Source: JAKACA01 sp963769255
GTDB lineage: Bacteria; Actinomycetota; Acidimicrobiia; Acidimicrobiales; Bog-793
Direction of reading: 5' to 3'
NCBI GenBank assembly: GCA_963769255.1
Contig: CAVYKV010000001.1
Location: 248,001-312,000 of the forward strand
Length of the DNA stretch: 64,000 nt
The position numbers and the translations under genes are program-made. Positions 25,114 through 34,837 of the stretch are shown here, in pieces. The notes under the pieces were generated by a model. It saw only the letters and a program-made list of their open reading frames with translations, was not told the origin of the DNA and did no database searches. Within the stretch, counting starts at the first letter, position 1. The number at the start of each line of letters is the position of its first letter.

Positions 25114-26178
25114 TCAGTAGACCCAGACGGCCGTCCCGATAGGGGCGACGTTGTCCGCCCAGATCCAGTTGATGGCCTCGTCGCTGATGCGAACGCAGCC
25201 GTGCGAGACGGGGTAGGGGGGCACGAAGCTGTCGCCGTGGATGGCGTAGCCACCCGTGAAGAACTTCGGCCGCCAGAGCGTGCCGAGCGGGTCGGTGTCG
25301 GAGCCGTTGATCTCGGCGTAGATCGTGTAGTGGCCCTGCGGCGTGATCGCCACCGACGTGACGCCGTTCTCGGAGTAGGTGTAGCCACCGCCCGTCGAGG
25401 TGTTGAGCGTCACCCAGAGCTTGCCGTGGCGCAGGATCATCACGAGATCCTTGTTGAGGTCGACCTCGATGAGGTTGCCGCCCGCCTTGCGGGGGACGGG
25501 CACGACGCCGCGGTCGAGAGCGCTCCAGGCGGCGGGTCCCACCACGCCGTCGGGCGTCTGGCCGGCCGCCTTCTGGAAGGCCCACACGGCTTGCTGGGTG
25601 GAGTCGGCGAACTGGCCGTCCGGGTTGCCGAGCCAGTAGCCGAGGGCGGCGAGGCGGCGCTGCAGTGCGAGCACGGCCGTGCCGGCGTCGCCTTCCTGCA
25701 GCGTGGGCGGACGGTTGATCGACCAGAGGATCTTGCCCTGCCCGTTGCAGATCACGACGTTGCCGCTGTCTTTCACGAACATATAGGAGGCCTCGCCGTG
25801 CTCGCTGTAGGCGGGTGTCGCGAAGAGCGACTTCTTGCCGACGGCGATGCCGAAGATGCCGCCGTGAGCGAGCCCCGACCTGGCGCCCGGGTGGCCGTAG
25901 GTCCGGGTCATCCACTGCAGCTTGTTGTTGTCGGTGAGGAGGAGGTTGCCGTCCTTGAGGAAGGTCAGCCGGTATTGGCCGTCCTTCGACACCATCGCCT
26001 GGCCCGGCAACAGCGACGTCCCCACGTGCAACACCGTCAGGACCGTCGGCGTCGACGCGGCGGCGGCGCCGACGGGAACGGCCGCCGCAGCGCCGAGGCC
26101 GAGAAACGCACTCGCCACGAGCCAGAAGCGACCCTGGCGCTTCCTCCTGGTGTCTTCTCGTCCTTCGCCCTGCCGCAT
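25114..26178 (-). CDS. Secreted L,D-transpeptidase with lectin-like repeats and PG-binding domain
   Basis: A 354-residue cell-wall enzyme. An N-terminal signal peptide (RFWLVASAFLGLGAAAAVPVGAAAA) is followed by bulb-lectin-like repeats (YRLTFLKDGNLLLTDNNKLQW and VKDSGNVVICNGQGKILWS). A peptidoglycan-binding domain comes next (LQEGDAGTAVLALQRRLAALGYW). The C-terminal YkuD domain has GYAIHGD and the catalytic SHGCVRIS. It would make 3-3 crosslinks in peptidoglycan. ATG 26178 was chosen over an in-frame upstream start because GGAGA lies just before it. The lectin part may bind a wall glycan, which is inference. Confidence 0.88.
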   Translation of the reverse strand: MRQGEGREDTRRKRQGRFWLVASAFLGLGAAAAVPVGAAAASTPTVLTVLHVGTSLLPGQAMVSKDGQYRLTFLKDGNLLLTDNNKLQWMTRTYGHPGARSGLAHGGIFGIAVGKKSLFATPAYSEHGEASYMFVKDSGNVVICNGQGKILWSINRPPTLQEGDAGTAVLALQRRLAALGYWLGNPDGQFADSTQQAVWAFQKAAGQTPDGVVGPAAWSALDRGVVPVPRKAGGNLIEVDLNKDLVMILRHGKLWVTLNTSTGGGYTYSENGVTSVAITPQGHYTIYAEINGSDTDPLGTLWRPKFFTGGYAIHGDSFVPPYPVSHGCVRISDEAINWIWADNVAPIGTAVWVY

Positions 26179-26302
26179 GCGTCTCTCCTGTTGTCGACGT
26201 ACCCGACGCGTGGGGTTCACGTGCTCCGATCGGTGTATGGCCACGCGCTCAGCCGCTTGCTCGCCGAGGGCAGTGTAGGCGAGCGCTGCTTGAGGCTGAT
26301 CG

Positions 26303-28195
26303 TCACCCCGCCGCCGTGCGAACGTCCCGCTCGTCCCCCGCAGCGATCCGGGTCGACGGCACCGACGGCGTGTCGGCGACGAGCCGTCGGGCGTCATCGC
26401 TGCGGGGCGCCGTCAGCACGTCGTCGACGGCGCCGAGCTCGACGATCCGGCCCCCCTTGAGCACGGCCACGCGCTGGGCGATCGAGCGCACGAGGGGCAG
26501 GTTGTGCGTCACGAGCAGCAGGGAGAGGCCGAGTTCCGACTGCAGCCGGGCGAGCAGCTCCATGATGGCCGCCTGCACGCTGACGTCGAGGGACGACGTC
26601 ACCTCGTCACAGATGAGCACGGAGGGGTCGCAGACGAGGGCGCGGGCGATGGCCACCCGCTGGCGCTCCCCACCCGAGAGCTGGTCGGGGTAGTGACCGG
26701 CCAGCTCGGGCGAGAGGGCGACGAGCTCGAGCGTGTCACTGACGAGCCGGTCGGCAGCCGCTCTCGGCAGGTCGCGGCGGAGCCGGAGGGGCTGTCGGAG
26801 GATCTGGCCGATGGTGCGCCGCGGGTTGAGCGAGCCGTACGGGTTCTGGAAGACGTACTGGATGCGGCGCCTCGCTTCGGAGGGACGCCGCCGCGACGCC
26901 GGCGCCAGCGCCACGTCGTCGAGCAGGATGCGTCCGCTCCACTGCCGGTGGAGGCCGGCGATGGACCGGGCGATGGTCGTCTTGCCGGATCCGGACTCGC
27001 CCACGAGAGCCAAGCAGCGATGTGCCTCGAGCTCGAGGTCGACGCCGTGCACGACGGCCACAGCTCCATAGGCGGCGGAGAGCCCTTCGACCCGGAGGAC
27101 GGACGGTCGTGACCGGTGCATGCGGGGGAGGCTCGGGCGAGCAACTGACGGATCGGCCACGGTGCCGACCGGCCGGAGGCAGCGCACGAGGTGTCCCGGC
27201 TGGACGGCTCGCAGGTCGGGCACCTGCTCGGCGCAGGCGGGCACGGCGAGCAGGCACCGGGGGGCGAAGCTGCACCCGGGCGGGCGCCGGCCCGGAGCCG
27301 GTGCCCTGCCGGGGATGCCGGCCGGAGCACCGCTCGAGAGGCGGGGGATGGCCGCTACGAGCCGGCGAGTGTAGGGATGCGCGGCCGAGGCGAAGAGCTC
27401 GTCCGTCGACCCCGCCTCCACGATGCGCCCGCCGTACATGACGGCCACCCGGTGGGCGAGGCTGGCGACGACGGCGAGGTCGTGCGTCACGTAGAGGGCG
27501 GCCACGCCGTAGCGGGCGGCCAAGCGCCGCACCGTGTCGAGCACGTGCGCCTGCGTCGTCACGTCGAGGCCGGTCGTCGGCTCGTCGAGCACGACGAGGC
27601 GGGGCCGGCAGGCGAAGGCCATGGCGAGGCCGATGCGTTGCTGCTGGCCGCCCGACAGCTCGTGGGGGTAACGGTCGAGGAAGGCCGCTTCCGCCGGCAG
27701 GGCCACCTCGGCCATGAGGGCGGCGACATGGGCCGCCCGGTCCCCCGCCGGCCCGTAGCCGTGGGCGTCGAGGATCTCGACGACCTGCTTGCCCACGCGG
27801 ATGGCCGGGTTGAGGCAAGCGGCCGGATCCTGCGGCACGTAGGAGGCGACGGAGCCGAGGAGGTGCCGTCGCGTCGAGGGGTCGAGGGCGAGCATGTCGG
27901 CGTCGCCGATCTGCACGCGGCCCGCCGAGATGCGGGCGCCCCGGCGGGCGTGCCCGAGGAGAGCGAGGCCCACCGTCGTCTTCCCCGAGCCCGATTCACC
28001 GACGAGGCCGAGCACCTCGCCCGAGGCGATGGAGAAGGAGACGTCCTCGACGATCCCGGTCCCGCTGCGGCACAGGCAGACCTCGAGACCCTCGACGAGC
28101 ACCCCGCCGTCCCCGACGCTGCTCTCGCCGACCCAGCCATCGCCGACGCTGTCCTCCCCGACGCCGGTCACGGGGCGCCGCCGACGGTTCGTCAC
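26303..28195 (-). CDS. Fused double ATP-binding protein of a peptide-type ABC importer
   Basis: Two OppD/DppD- and OppF/DppF-type ATPases are joined in one 630-residue chain. Each has Walker A (GESGSGKTT, twice), an ABC signature (LSGGQQQRIGLAMA and LSGGERQRVAIARA) and Walker B (LVVLDEPTTGLD and VLICDEVTSSLD). Between them is the cysteine-containing CSFAPRCLLAVPAC segment typical of OppD-like proteins, which bind an Fe-S cluster. It energises uptake of peptides or nickel. The start is GTG 28195, overlapping the permease stop. Confidence 0.92.
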   Translation of the reverse strand: MTNRRRRPVTGVGEDSVGDGWVGESSVGDGGVLVEGLEVCLCRSGTGIVEDVSFSIASGEVLGLVGESGSGKTTVGLALLGHARRGARISAGRVQIGDADMLALDPSTRRHLLGSVASYVPQDPAACLNPAIRVGKQVVEILDAHGYGPAGDRAAHVAALMAEVALPAEAAFLDRYPHELSGGQQQRIGLAMAFACRPRLVVLDEPTTGLDVTTQAHVLDTVRRLAARYGVAALYVTHDLAVVASLAHRVAVMYGGRIVEAGSTDELFASAAHPYTRRLVAAIPRLSSGAPAGIPGRAPAPGRRPPGCSFAPRCLLAVPACAEQVPDLRAVQPGHLVRCLRPVGTVADPSVARPSLPRMHRSRPSVLRVEGLSAAYGAVAVVHGVDLELEAHRCLALVGESGSGKTTIARSIAGLHRQWSGRILLDDVALAPASRRRPSEARRRIQYVFQNPYGSLNPRRTIGQILRQPLRLRRDLPRAAADRLVSDTLELVALSPELAGHYPDQLSGGERQRVAIARALVCDPSVLICDEVTSSLDVSVQAAIMELLARLQSELGLSLLLVTHNLPLVRSIAQRVAVLKGGRIVELGAVDDVLTAPRSDDARRLVADTPSVPSTRIAAGDERDVRTAAG

Positions 28196-29094
28196 GACGG
28201 CCCATCGTCCCGGTCGAGGCCGGCGGCGGCGCGGGCGATCCCGTCGCCGACGAGGCCGGTGCCCATCGTGAGCAGGGCGATGGCCACGATCGGGACCACG
28301 ACCCCCCACGGCTGCACGGAGAGCGCCACCTGGTTCTCCTGCACCATCGTCCCCCAGTTGGCCCCGTTCGGGTTGGGAGCGAGCCCGAGGAAGGCGAGCG
28401 AGGCGATGATGCCGATCCCGTAGGTCAGCCGCAGGCTGGCCTCCACGAGCAGCGGGCTCAGGATGTTCGGCAGCACCTCGACGAAGAGGATGCGGGCACG
28501 GGGCAGGCCGAGGGCGTCGGCGGCGGACACGAAGTCCCGTTCGACGACGGCTTGGGCGGCGCCCCGCGTGACGCGGGCGGTTCGTGGCACCGTCGTGAGG
28601 ACGATGGCGAGGACGATCACCCAGGCATGGGCGCCCACGGTGGCGACGAACACGAGGGCGAGCATGAGCTGAGGGAAGGCGAGGATGACGTCCATCGACC
28701 GCATGAGGAGGGCGTCGAGGGCGCCGTGCCAGTAGGCGGCGACGAGGCCGATGGTGACGCCGAGCGCGACACCGATGCCGACTGCCAGGAACGCCGTCAG
28801 GAGCAGTGCCCGTCCGCCGTCGAGGAAGCGGCTGAGAACGTCCTGGCCGAGATAGTCGGAGCCGAGGGGCGCCCGCGCCGACGGCCGTGAGTTCGACAGG
28901 GCGACGAAGGCGGTGGGCGAGTGGGGGGCGAAAAAGGGCCCGAGAAGGGCGATGAGGACGAGGACGAGGAGGATGCCGATCCCGATGCGGGTGCGCCGCA
29001 TGTGAAGGGCCCGACGGAGCACCCGTCCCGTCGCCCGCGTGCCGGCGACCGGATCGCTCTGCAGCTCGGCCACGGGGCTGCCGATCACGCTCAC
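28192..29094 (-). CDS. ABC importer permease, DppC type
   Basis: A 300-residue inner-membrane permease. An N-terminal helix (IGIGILLVLVLIALLGPFF) is followed by LGSDYLGQDVLSR, the DppC/OppC signature. The EAA loop is SAADALGLPRARILFVEVLPNI. Five or six membrane helices are visible. It overlaps both neighbours by 4 bp. Confidence 0.92.
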   Translation of the reverse strand: MSVIGSPVAELQSDPVAGTRATGRVLRRALHMRRTRIGIGILLVLVLIALLGPFFAPHSPTAFVALSNSRPSARAPLGSDYLGQDVLSRFLDGGRALLLTAFLAVGIGVALGVTIGLVAAYWHGALDALLMRSMDVILAFPQLMLALVFVATVGAHAWVIVLAIVLTTVPRTARVTRGAAQAVVERDFVSAADALGLPRARILFVEVLPNILSPLLVEASLRLTYGIGIIASLAFLGLAPNPNGANWGTMVQENQVALSVQPWGVVVPIVAIALLTMGTGLVGDGIARAAAGLDRDDGPS

Positions 29095-30092
29095 AGCGAT
29101 CGCCTCAGCTTCGGCGTCACGAGGATCGTGGCGACGTCGGCCGCGAGGTTCAGCACGACGTAGAGCCCGGCGATGAGCATGGCGATGGCTTGCACGACGG
29201 GGAGGTCGTGGTCGACCACGGCCGACTGCAGGGCGCTGCCGATGCCCGGGAAGTTGAAGACGTACTCGACGACGACGATGCCCCCCGCCAGGTAAGCGAC
29301 GTTGATGGCGATCACCTGGAACGTCGGCCCGATGGCGTTCGGGAGGGCGTGGCGGAGAAGGACGGTCCGCTCCGGCAGGCCCTTCAGGCGGGCCATCTCG
29401 ACGTAGTCGCTCTCGAGCACCTCGATCATGCAGGCCCGCATGACGCGTGCGACGTAAGGGGTGACGGCCGTCACCAGCGTCGCCACCGGCAGCACGTCAC
29501 CGGCGAGGTCGTTCCAGGCGTGCGCCCCCGGGACGATGGCCGTCGTCGCCGGCAGCAGGTGCGTGAAGGTGGTGGCGAAGACGATCACGAGCAGGAAGCC
29601 GACGACGAACTCGGGCAGGGCGGCGAGCGACAGGAGCACGATCGAGCTCCCGATGTCGAACTTGCCGTCGCGGCGCACGGCGGCGTAGGCGCCGAGGGCG
29701 AGCGAGAGCGGGATGGAGATGAGCCCCGCCACGAGCATCAAGAAACCCGAGTTGGCGAGCCGCGGCCCCAACAAACGACCGACCGGCTCGTTGGCGGCCA
29801 GCGACCACCCCGCATTGCCGTGCAGCAGGCCGCCGATCCAACTCACGTACTGCGAGACGACCGAGCGGCCGAGGTGCAGTTGGCGCTCCAAGGCTGCCAC
29901 CGCCTGCGGCGTCGCCTGCCGGCCGAGGATCGCCTGCGCCGGATTCCCCGGGAGGGCCTGTGTGGCGGCGAACACGACGATGGAGACGACGGCGAGGACG
30001 ACGAGACCGACACCGAGCCGCCGCAGCACGTATGCGACGAGGCCATGGCGATGCAGGCGGCGGGTCGCCGCCTGCAGGACGGTGGCGCTCAC
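29091..30092 (-). CDS. ABC importer permease, DppB type
   Basis: A 333-residue permease with the DppB pattern: VLRRLGVGLVVLAVVSIVVF at the first helix, LPGNPAQAILG, and the EAA loop EMARLKGLPERTVLLRHALPN. VEYVFNFPGIGSALQSAVVDHDLPVVQA is the conserved C-terminal block. The GTG start overlaps the stop of the substrate-binding protein gene. It pairs with the DppC-type permease. Confidence 0.92.
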   Translation of the reverse strand: MSATVLQAATRRLHRHGLVAYVLRRLGVGLVVLAVVSIVVFAATQALPGNPAQAILGRQATPQAVAALERQLHLGRSVVSQYVSWIGGLLHGNAGWSLAANEPVGRLLGPRLANSGFLMLVAGLISIPLSLALGAYAAVRRDGKFDIGSSIVLLSLAALPEFVVGFLLVIVFATTFTHLLPATTAIVPGAHAWNDLAGDVLPVATLVTAVTPYVARVMRACMIEVLESDYVEMARLKGLPERTVLLRHALPNAIGPTFQVIAINVAYLAGGIVVVEYVFNFPGIGSALQSAVVDHDLPVVQAIAMLIAGLYVVLNLAADVATILVTPKLRRSL

Positions 30093-31717
30093 TCGAACCA
30101 GATCGTCCGGAAACCGTGCCCGTACTGGTCGAGATTGAGCGTCCCCTTGCTCGGCTGTAGCCCCGCCACCTTCGCCGAGTAGCCGTCGATGAGGTCGGCG
30201 AAGTAGGCGATGACGTAGCCGCCGTACTCGTACTCGAGCTGTTGCATCTCGTGGATGAGCTCCTTGCGCACACTGTCGTGGCGGGTGGCGAGGGCCTGTG
30301 CGTAGAGGTGGGCGTAGTTCGATCCCGGGCCCGAGCGGGGCGGCCAGTGCGTCTCGTTGAACGGCGAGCTCGGCAGCATGCTCTGCGACACCTGGGCGAG
30401 GTAGTCCCGCGTGCCCCAGAAGTCGACGGAGAAGGCCAGCTTCAGGTATTCGGTGCCGTAGAAGTTCGGATCCTCCAGCACGGACACCTGCAGTCCGGCG
30501 TTCGCAGCCTGGGCGGCGAAGACGGAGGCGAGCTCGACCATCCCCTCCGCCCCGTTCGTCGTGTGGAGCGTCAGGGGGGCGTTCTCCAGACCGGCCTTGT
30601 GCAGGAGGTACTTGGCGCGGTCGATGTCCTGTGCCCGCTGCGGCAGGGAGGAGTCGTAGTCGGGGTCGAACGGGGAGAAGAGGTCGTTGGCGACACGCCC
30701 GTAGTCGGAGGTGACCTGCGCCACCGTGAGGGGGCGGTCGACGATGCAGCGAATCGCCATGCGGACGTCCGGGTCGTCGAAGGGGGGCACGTCGATCCGC
30801 ATGCAAAGGGGTATCCACTCTCCCGTCCGCGAGATGAGGACGCCGAGGCCACGCCCCGCCACGGTGGAGACCTGGGCGGCCGGGAGGTCGGTCATGGCGT
30901 CGAGCTGGCCGGAGAGAAGAGCGTCCACTTGCGCCGTCGCCTGCTGGAAATCGGTGATGGTGACCGAGTCGAACCACGGTTGGGGCGCCCGCCAGTAGTT
31001 CGGGTTCCGGGTGCTGACGCTCTCCTCTCCCGGGGTGAAGCTCTGCAGGACGTACGGGCCGGTGCCCACCTGCTTGGCCGGGAACTTGCCGTAGCCGACC
31101 GGGACGATGGCGTTGTTGAACTGGGCGAGGCCCTGGTCCAACACGGCGTTCGGGCTCCGGAGGTGGATGCGGACCGTGCGACCGTCCATCACGGCGAGGC
31201 GAGCGGAGTCGATCGCCATGAGCTGTGAGTAGCCGGGGAGGCCGTTTCTCGGGTCGAGGATGCGCCGCAACGAATACACGACGTCGTCGGCCCCGAGCGT
31301 CTTGCCGTCCTGGAACTCGATCCCGCTCCGGAGCCGGACCGTCCACTGCAGGGCGCTGTCCTGCGTGACCTCCTCCGCCAGCCCCTCGTGGACGACCAGG
31401 TAGTCGTCGTCGAAGACGAGCAGGGTCTCGAAGGCGGACATGAGCCGGGCCTGGTCGGGCGCCGTCACGAAGTTCTGCCCGTCCAGCATGTCGCTCGAGC
31501 CGCCGCCGGTCACCCCGAGGCGGAAATCGCCGCCTCGCTTCGGTTCGCCGGTGCTCGGGGCGAGCGTCGGAATCGTGCCCGTGCCAGTGGCACTGCCACA
31601 AGCGGCCGCCAGGCCGCCGAGGACAAGGGCGCCGGCGGCCCCGGCCGTGCCGAGGACGAACTGGCGCCGGGATATGGGCCGCGAGGCGATTCCGGCGCCT
31701 CCCATCGGGGTTGGCAT
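30089..31717 (-). CDS. ABC solute-binding lipoprotein, family 5 (Tat-type signal)
   Basis: A 542-residue extracytoplasmic binding protein for peptides or nickel-type ligands. A twin-Arg signal SRRQFVLGTAGAAGALVLGG runs into the lipobox LAAACGS, so it is a Tat-exported lipoprotein. Family 5 blocks include VRLRSGIEFQDGKTLGADDVVYSL and VGTGPYVLQSFTPGE. ATG 31717 has GGAG 8 nt upstream; the start 20 codons earlier has none. It heads the four-gene importer operon. A paralogue at 35.2 kb shares long blocks of its sequence. Confidence 0.92.
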   Translation of the reverse strand: MPTPMGGAGIASRPISRRQFVLGTAGAAGALVLGGLAAACGSATGTGTIPTLAPSTGEPKRGGDFRLGVTGGGSSDMLDGQNFVTAPDQARLMSAFETLLVFDDDYLVVHEGLAEEVTQDSALQWTVRLRSGIEFQDGKTLGADDVVYSLRRILDPRNGLPGYSQLMAIDSARLAVMDGRTVRIHLRSPNAVLDQGLAQFNNAIVPVGYGKFPAKQVGTGPYVLQSFTPGEESVSTRNPNYWRAPQPWFDSVTITDFQQATAQVDALLSGQLDAMTDLPAAQVSTVAGRGLGVLISRTGEWIPLCMRIDVPPFDDPDVRMAIRCIVDRPLTVAQVTSDYGRVANDLFSPFDPDYDSSLPQRAQDIDRAKYLLHKAGLENAPLTLHTTNGAEGMVELASVFAAQAANAGLQVSVLEDPNFYGTEYLKLAFSVDFWGTRDYLAQVSQSMLPSSPFNETHWPPRSGPGSNYAHLYAQALATRHDSVRKELIHEMQQLEYEYGGYVIAYFADLIDGYSAKVAGLQPSKGTLNLDQYGHGFRTIWFE

Positions 31718-31835
31718 TGCTCCATCTCCTTCAGAGCCCGGCCCCCCGACGGGCTTCGCCGTCGTGATTGCAGTCATTCTACCGTATTCAGCGAATTAAC
31801 CTCGGCTCGTCGGCGCAGCCCGTTATCGTCCGAGC

Positions 31836-32615
31836 ATGACGAGCAGGCTCGTGGTCCTCGGGAGCTGCGGCGCCTGGCCGGAGCCGGGCAGGGCGTGCAG
31901 CGGTTTCGTTCTCGAGCACGAGGGCTTTCGCCTCGTGCTCGATCTCGGCTACGGCACCTTGCCGAGGCTGCTGGCACACGTGGGCTCGGTTGCCGGCGAC
32001 GGAATCGACGCCGTCGTGGTCACGCACCACCACCCGGACCACGTCGTGGATCTGCACGGCCTCTTCCGGGCGCGGCGCTACGGCCACCGTTCGGCGCCCC
32101 CCATCCCGCTCTTCGGCACCCCGGCCGTCCTGGACACCGTCGTCGGGCTCGAAGAAGGCGACGGCGACGCCGTTGCCGCCGTCTTCGACTTCCACGTCAT
32201 CCCCGGGGAGGCCGCTTCGCTCGGGCCCTTCCGCCTCGAGTCGTTCGCCCTGCCGCACTTCGTCCCGAATGCGGGCGTCCGCCTCTCGAGCCCCGAGTTG
32301 ACCGTGGCCTACTCGGGAGACACCGGACCGGACGACGTCTTGAAGGACCTCGGCCGGGGAGCGGACCTCTTCATCCTCGAGGCGACCGACCGCGAGCAGC
32401 GACCTGACGTCGTCCCGCAGGCGCCGCCCGGGCGTCGGCTGCAAATGAGCGGGCGGGAGGCAGGCGAGGCGGCCGCCGCCGCCGGAGCCGGCCTCCTCCT
32501 CCTCAGCCACTTCTGGCCGGGCAACGACCGCGAGCGGACGCGGGCGTCGGCGGCGGAGGTCTTCGGGGGCGATGTGCTCGTCGCCACGGAAGGCCTCACG
32601 ATCGACCTCTCCTGA
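31836..32615 (+). CDS. MBL-fold metallo-hydrolase
   Basis: A 259-residue beta-lactamase-fold hydrolase. The zinc-binding motif is THHHPDH (about residues 63-69). VAYSGDTGPDD carries the bridging Asp. LLLLSHFWPG supplies the last His. The pattern resembles the RNase Z-like group of unknown role. It is divergent from the ABC operon, with a short AT-richer promoter gap between. Confidence 0.88.
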   Translation: MTSRLVVLGSCGAWPEPGRACSGFVLEHEGFRLVLDLGYGTLPRLLAHVGSVAGDGIDAVVVTHHHPDHVVDLHGLFRARRYGHRSAPPIPLFGTPAVLDTVVGLEEGDGDAVAAVFDFHVIPGEAASLGPFRLESFALPHFVPNAGVRLSSPELTVAYSGDTGPDDVLKDLGRGADLFILEATDREQRPDVVPQAPPGRRLQMSGREAGEAAAAAGAGLLLLSHFWPGNDRERTRASAAEVFGGDVLVATEGLTIDLS

Positions 32616-32642
32616 AGAAGACGTCGGCCGGCCCGGGCGGGC

Positions 32643-33179
32643 TCAGCCGGCGAGGAGCGACCGGGACGGGTCGAGCTGTGCCGAGACGGCCCGCAGGACG
32701 TCGGGCAGGGCAGTCGGGTGGCGCCGGTTGTAGAGGGGCCCGCTGGCGTCGGTCAGGAGCAAGCGGGCCGTGGCGACGCCACGGGCGGCGACAGGGGCCT
32801 GCGCCGAGAGCCGGTAGAGCATCGCCCGCGCCTCGGGCTCCGTGTCGGTCAGCTCAGGCCGGGCCGCCAGGCGGGGGGCGCGAGGTGAGGGGGCACGTCG
32901 CACGAGGGCGAGGGCGTGCTCCCAGTCGCGGGCGAGCTCGCGCCGGCAGGCGGACGACACGAGCACCTCGGCCCGCGTGGCGAGCAGCCGGCTGGACTCC
33001 GGCGCCTCGCCGGCTGCCAAGCGCTGATCGAGGCCGGAGGCGCAGGCGCGGGCGAGGAGGCGGTCGACGAGGCGGCACGGGCGTGCCACGAGACGGGACG
33101 GTTCGTGCCGATCGTGGAGGAGCAAGGTCGGACGCCCCCGCCGCCCGGTGCCTCCCCGGCTCTGCAGTCCTCGTCGCAT
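32643..33179 (-). CDS. Conserved hypothetical actinobacterial protein
   Basis: A 178-residue Arg/Leu/Ala-rich, mostly helical protein. The pattern LDQRLAAGEAPESSRLLATRAEVLVS, then ARDWEHALALVRRA, ending LLLTDASGPLYNRR, resembles a small family that I recall from actinobacterial genomes with no assigned function. There is no signal peptide and no catalytic motif. Its start (ATG 33179) is uncertain; the first 35 residues are very basic and might not be translated. Confidence 0.55.
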   Translation of the reverse strand: MRRGLQSRGGTGRRGRPTLLLHDRHEPSRLVARPCRLVDRLLARACASGLDQRLAAGEAPESSRLLATRAEVLVSSACRRELARDWEHALALVRRAPSPRAPRLAARPELTDTEPEARAMLYRLSAQAPVAARGVATARLLLTDASGPLYNRRHPTALPDVLRAVSAQLDPSRSLLAG

Positions 33180-33328
33180 GCTTCATCCTGCGCCGTGCCC
33201 GCTGCGAGTGGAAGTGGCAACTTCGACAACCTGCGCGGCATTGCTGCCAGGGGGCACGGGCGCCCTCGTACCGTGGCCGACGTCACTCTCGTCGTCCAGT
33301 ACGGCGCCCCTCGCGCATCGCTCGCTAC

Positions 33329-33904
33329 CTACCAGCCTGGCGTTGTCGTCGTCGTGGTCGTCGTGCCGCCGCTCTTCGGAACCGACTTCACGGGCGTGGC
33401 CGAGTTCGTCTTGGCGGCGGCGTGCACGAGGTACCAGGTACCACCGAAGGCGACGACCTTTTCGCCGCTCGCCTGCCCGGCACCGCTGTCACCGGAGAAC
33501 GTGTAGACGGGCCAGCCGTTGTAGGTGACTTGCCACTTCCTGCCCCGCACGACCCAGCCGATCTTGCCCTTGACGCCGGTGCCGTGGGTGATGTGGGCAC
33601 CCTTGGCGACAAGCAGCGGCGGCCAGAAGTTGACGCACGACTTGCTCGTGCAGTGCAGCTTCCCCTTCGACTCGGTGCTCAGCACGTAGAGCGAGCGGCC
33701 GGCCGAGTTCGTGAGGACCTCCCCGAACCGGCCGACCTTGCGCTCGAGGAGCGTCGGCTTCGCCTTGGCGGTGGCGTGCACGACGCCCGCCTGCGCCGGT
33801 CCGGCGAACAGGCCCGCCAGCGCACCGCCGGTGGCGAGACAGGCCACGCCGGCGCCGGTCAACAGCCGGCGGCGGCCGTGGTCGCCGTATCCCTTTGATC
33901 TCAT
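33329..33904 (-). CDS. Secreted repeat (COG4315-like) protein
   Basis: A 191-residue exported protein. It has a twin-Arg-like start (GRRRLLTGAGVACLATGGALAGLFAGPAQA). Two copies of the secreted-repeat motif follow: GEVLTNSAGRSLYVLSTESKGKLHCTSKSCVNFWPPLL and WQVTYNGWPVYTFSGDSGAGQ. The tail is Thr-rich (SGGTTTTTTTTPGW). Such proteins are found on actinobacterial cell surfaces; a possible redox or haem link is not proven. ATG 33904 has GGGAGGA 7 nt upstream. Confidence 0.85.
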   Translation of the reverse strand: MRSKGYGDHGRRRLLTGAGVACLATGGALAGLFAGPAQAGVVHATAKAKPTLLERKVGRFGEVLTNSAGRSLYVLSTESKGKLHCTSKSCVNFWPPLLVAKGAHITHGTGVKGKIGWVVRGRKWQVTYNGWPVYTFSGDSGAGQASGEKVVAFGGTWYLVHAAAKTNSATPVKSVPKSGGTTTTTTTTPGW

Positions 33905-34048
33905 GTCGAAATCCTCCCTTTGCGTCGTCTCCTGCACTACGGGAGAGGCGACCTGAGGGATTGCGCCGCGCTGGTGCCCGGCTGCTCCTCGAGCCGATGC
34001 GCGCCCTGTCTAGAGTGATCAGCCGGAGGGAGGAGGGAGCACCCACCC

Positions 34049-34837
34049 ATGGCGGCAGCCGAGAAGCCGATCGTGGCGGCGTTCGCGCCGGAGCACCTCG
34101 ACGGGGTCCTCCGCCTCTGCGCGGCGGAGGGTTGGCCATCCTTTCCGGCCGACGCCGCCCGTGCCCTGCGGGCGCTCACGGCGCCCGGGGTGAAGACCGT
34201 CGTGGCGCTGCACGAGGGTGAGGTGATCGGCTTCGCCCACGTCCTCAGCGACGGCGAGGTGCAGGCCTATCTCTCCCTCCTCGCCGTCGACGCCTCTTGG
34301 CGCCGGTGCGGTGTGGGCCGCGGCCTCGTCGAGGAGGCGTTCCGCCGAGCGGGTACGAAACGCCTCGACCTCTTGAGCGAGGACACGGCGATCGACTTCT
34401 ACGAATCGCTTCCCCACCGGACAGTGCCCGGGTACCGCCTCTTCCTGCACGACCCCGGCGACCTGAAATTAAAGGCGCCGGCCGGTGCAGTCTCAGGGCA
34501 GGCGGATGTCCCGGTACTCGGCGGCGGATTCCCGCTCCGAATCGCTCAGGTCGGCGACTCTCACAGGGGTCACGAGGCTCCAGTGGGCTCCGACGGGGCA
34601 GCGTTGCAGGCGTGCCCAGCCGAGACGGACCGCCTTGAGGGAAGCACCCGGGATCCAGATCGTGGTGAAGAGGTGCCCCTGACGGCACCGGACGGTGGTG
34701 TTGAGCCCGATGTCGTAGCCGCGTCGCCGGGCCATGACGGTGCCGACGACGTCCGCCGCCGTCACCGCCGCCAGCACGTATCGGCCCTTGCGGCCTCGCC
34801 GGCGAGCCGAGCCGGCCGCCGTCGCCTCGGTCCCTGA
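34049..34837 (+). CDS. GNAT N-acetyltransferase, 3' end probably frameshifted
   Basis: The first 140 or so residues form a GNAT domain: VVALHEGEVIGFAHVLSDGE, then YLSLLAVDASWRRCGVGRGLVEEAF with the acetyl-CoA loop, ending in FYESLPHRTVPGYRLFLHD. The domain should stop near 34465, but the frame stays open to 34837 through DNA that encodes a conserved protein on the other strand. A stop (TGA) lies one frame over at about 34463, so I suspect a one-base error there. The acetyl acceptor is unknown. Confidence 0.7.
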   Translation: MAAAEKPIVAAFAPEHLDGVLRLCAAEGWPSFPADAARALRALTAPGVKTVVALHEGEVIGFAHVLSDGEVQAYLSLLAVDASWRRCGVGRGLVEEAFRRAGTKRLDLLSEDTAIDFYESLPHRTVPGYRLFLHDPGDLKLKAPAGAVSGQADVPVLGGGFPLRIAQVGDSHRGHEAPVGSDGAALQACPAETDRLEGSTRDPDRGEEVPLTAPDGGVEPDVVAASPGHDGADDVRRRHRRQHVSALAASPASRAGRRRLGP

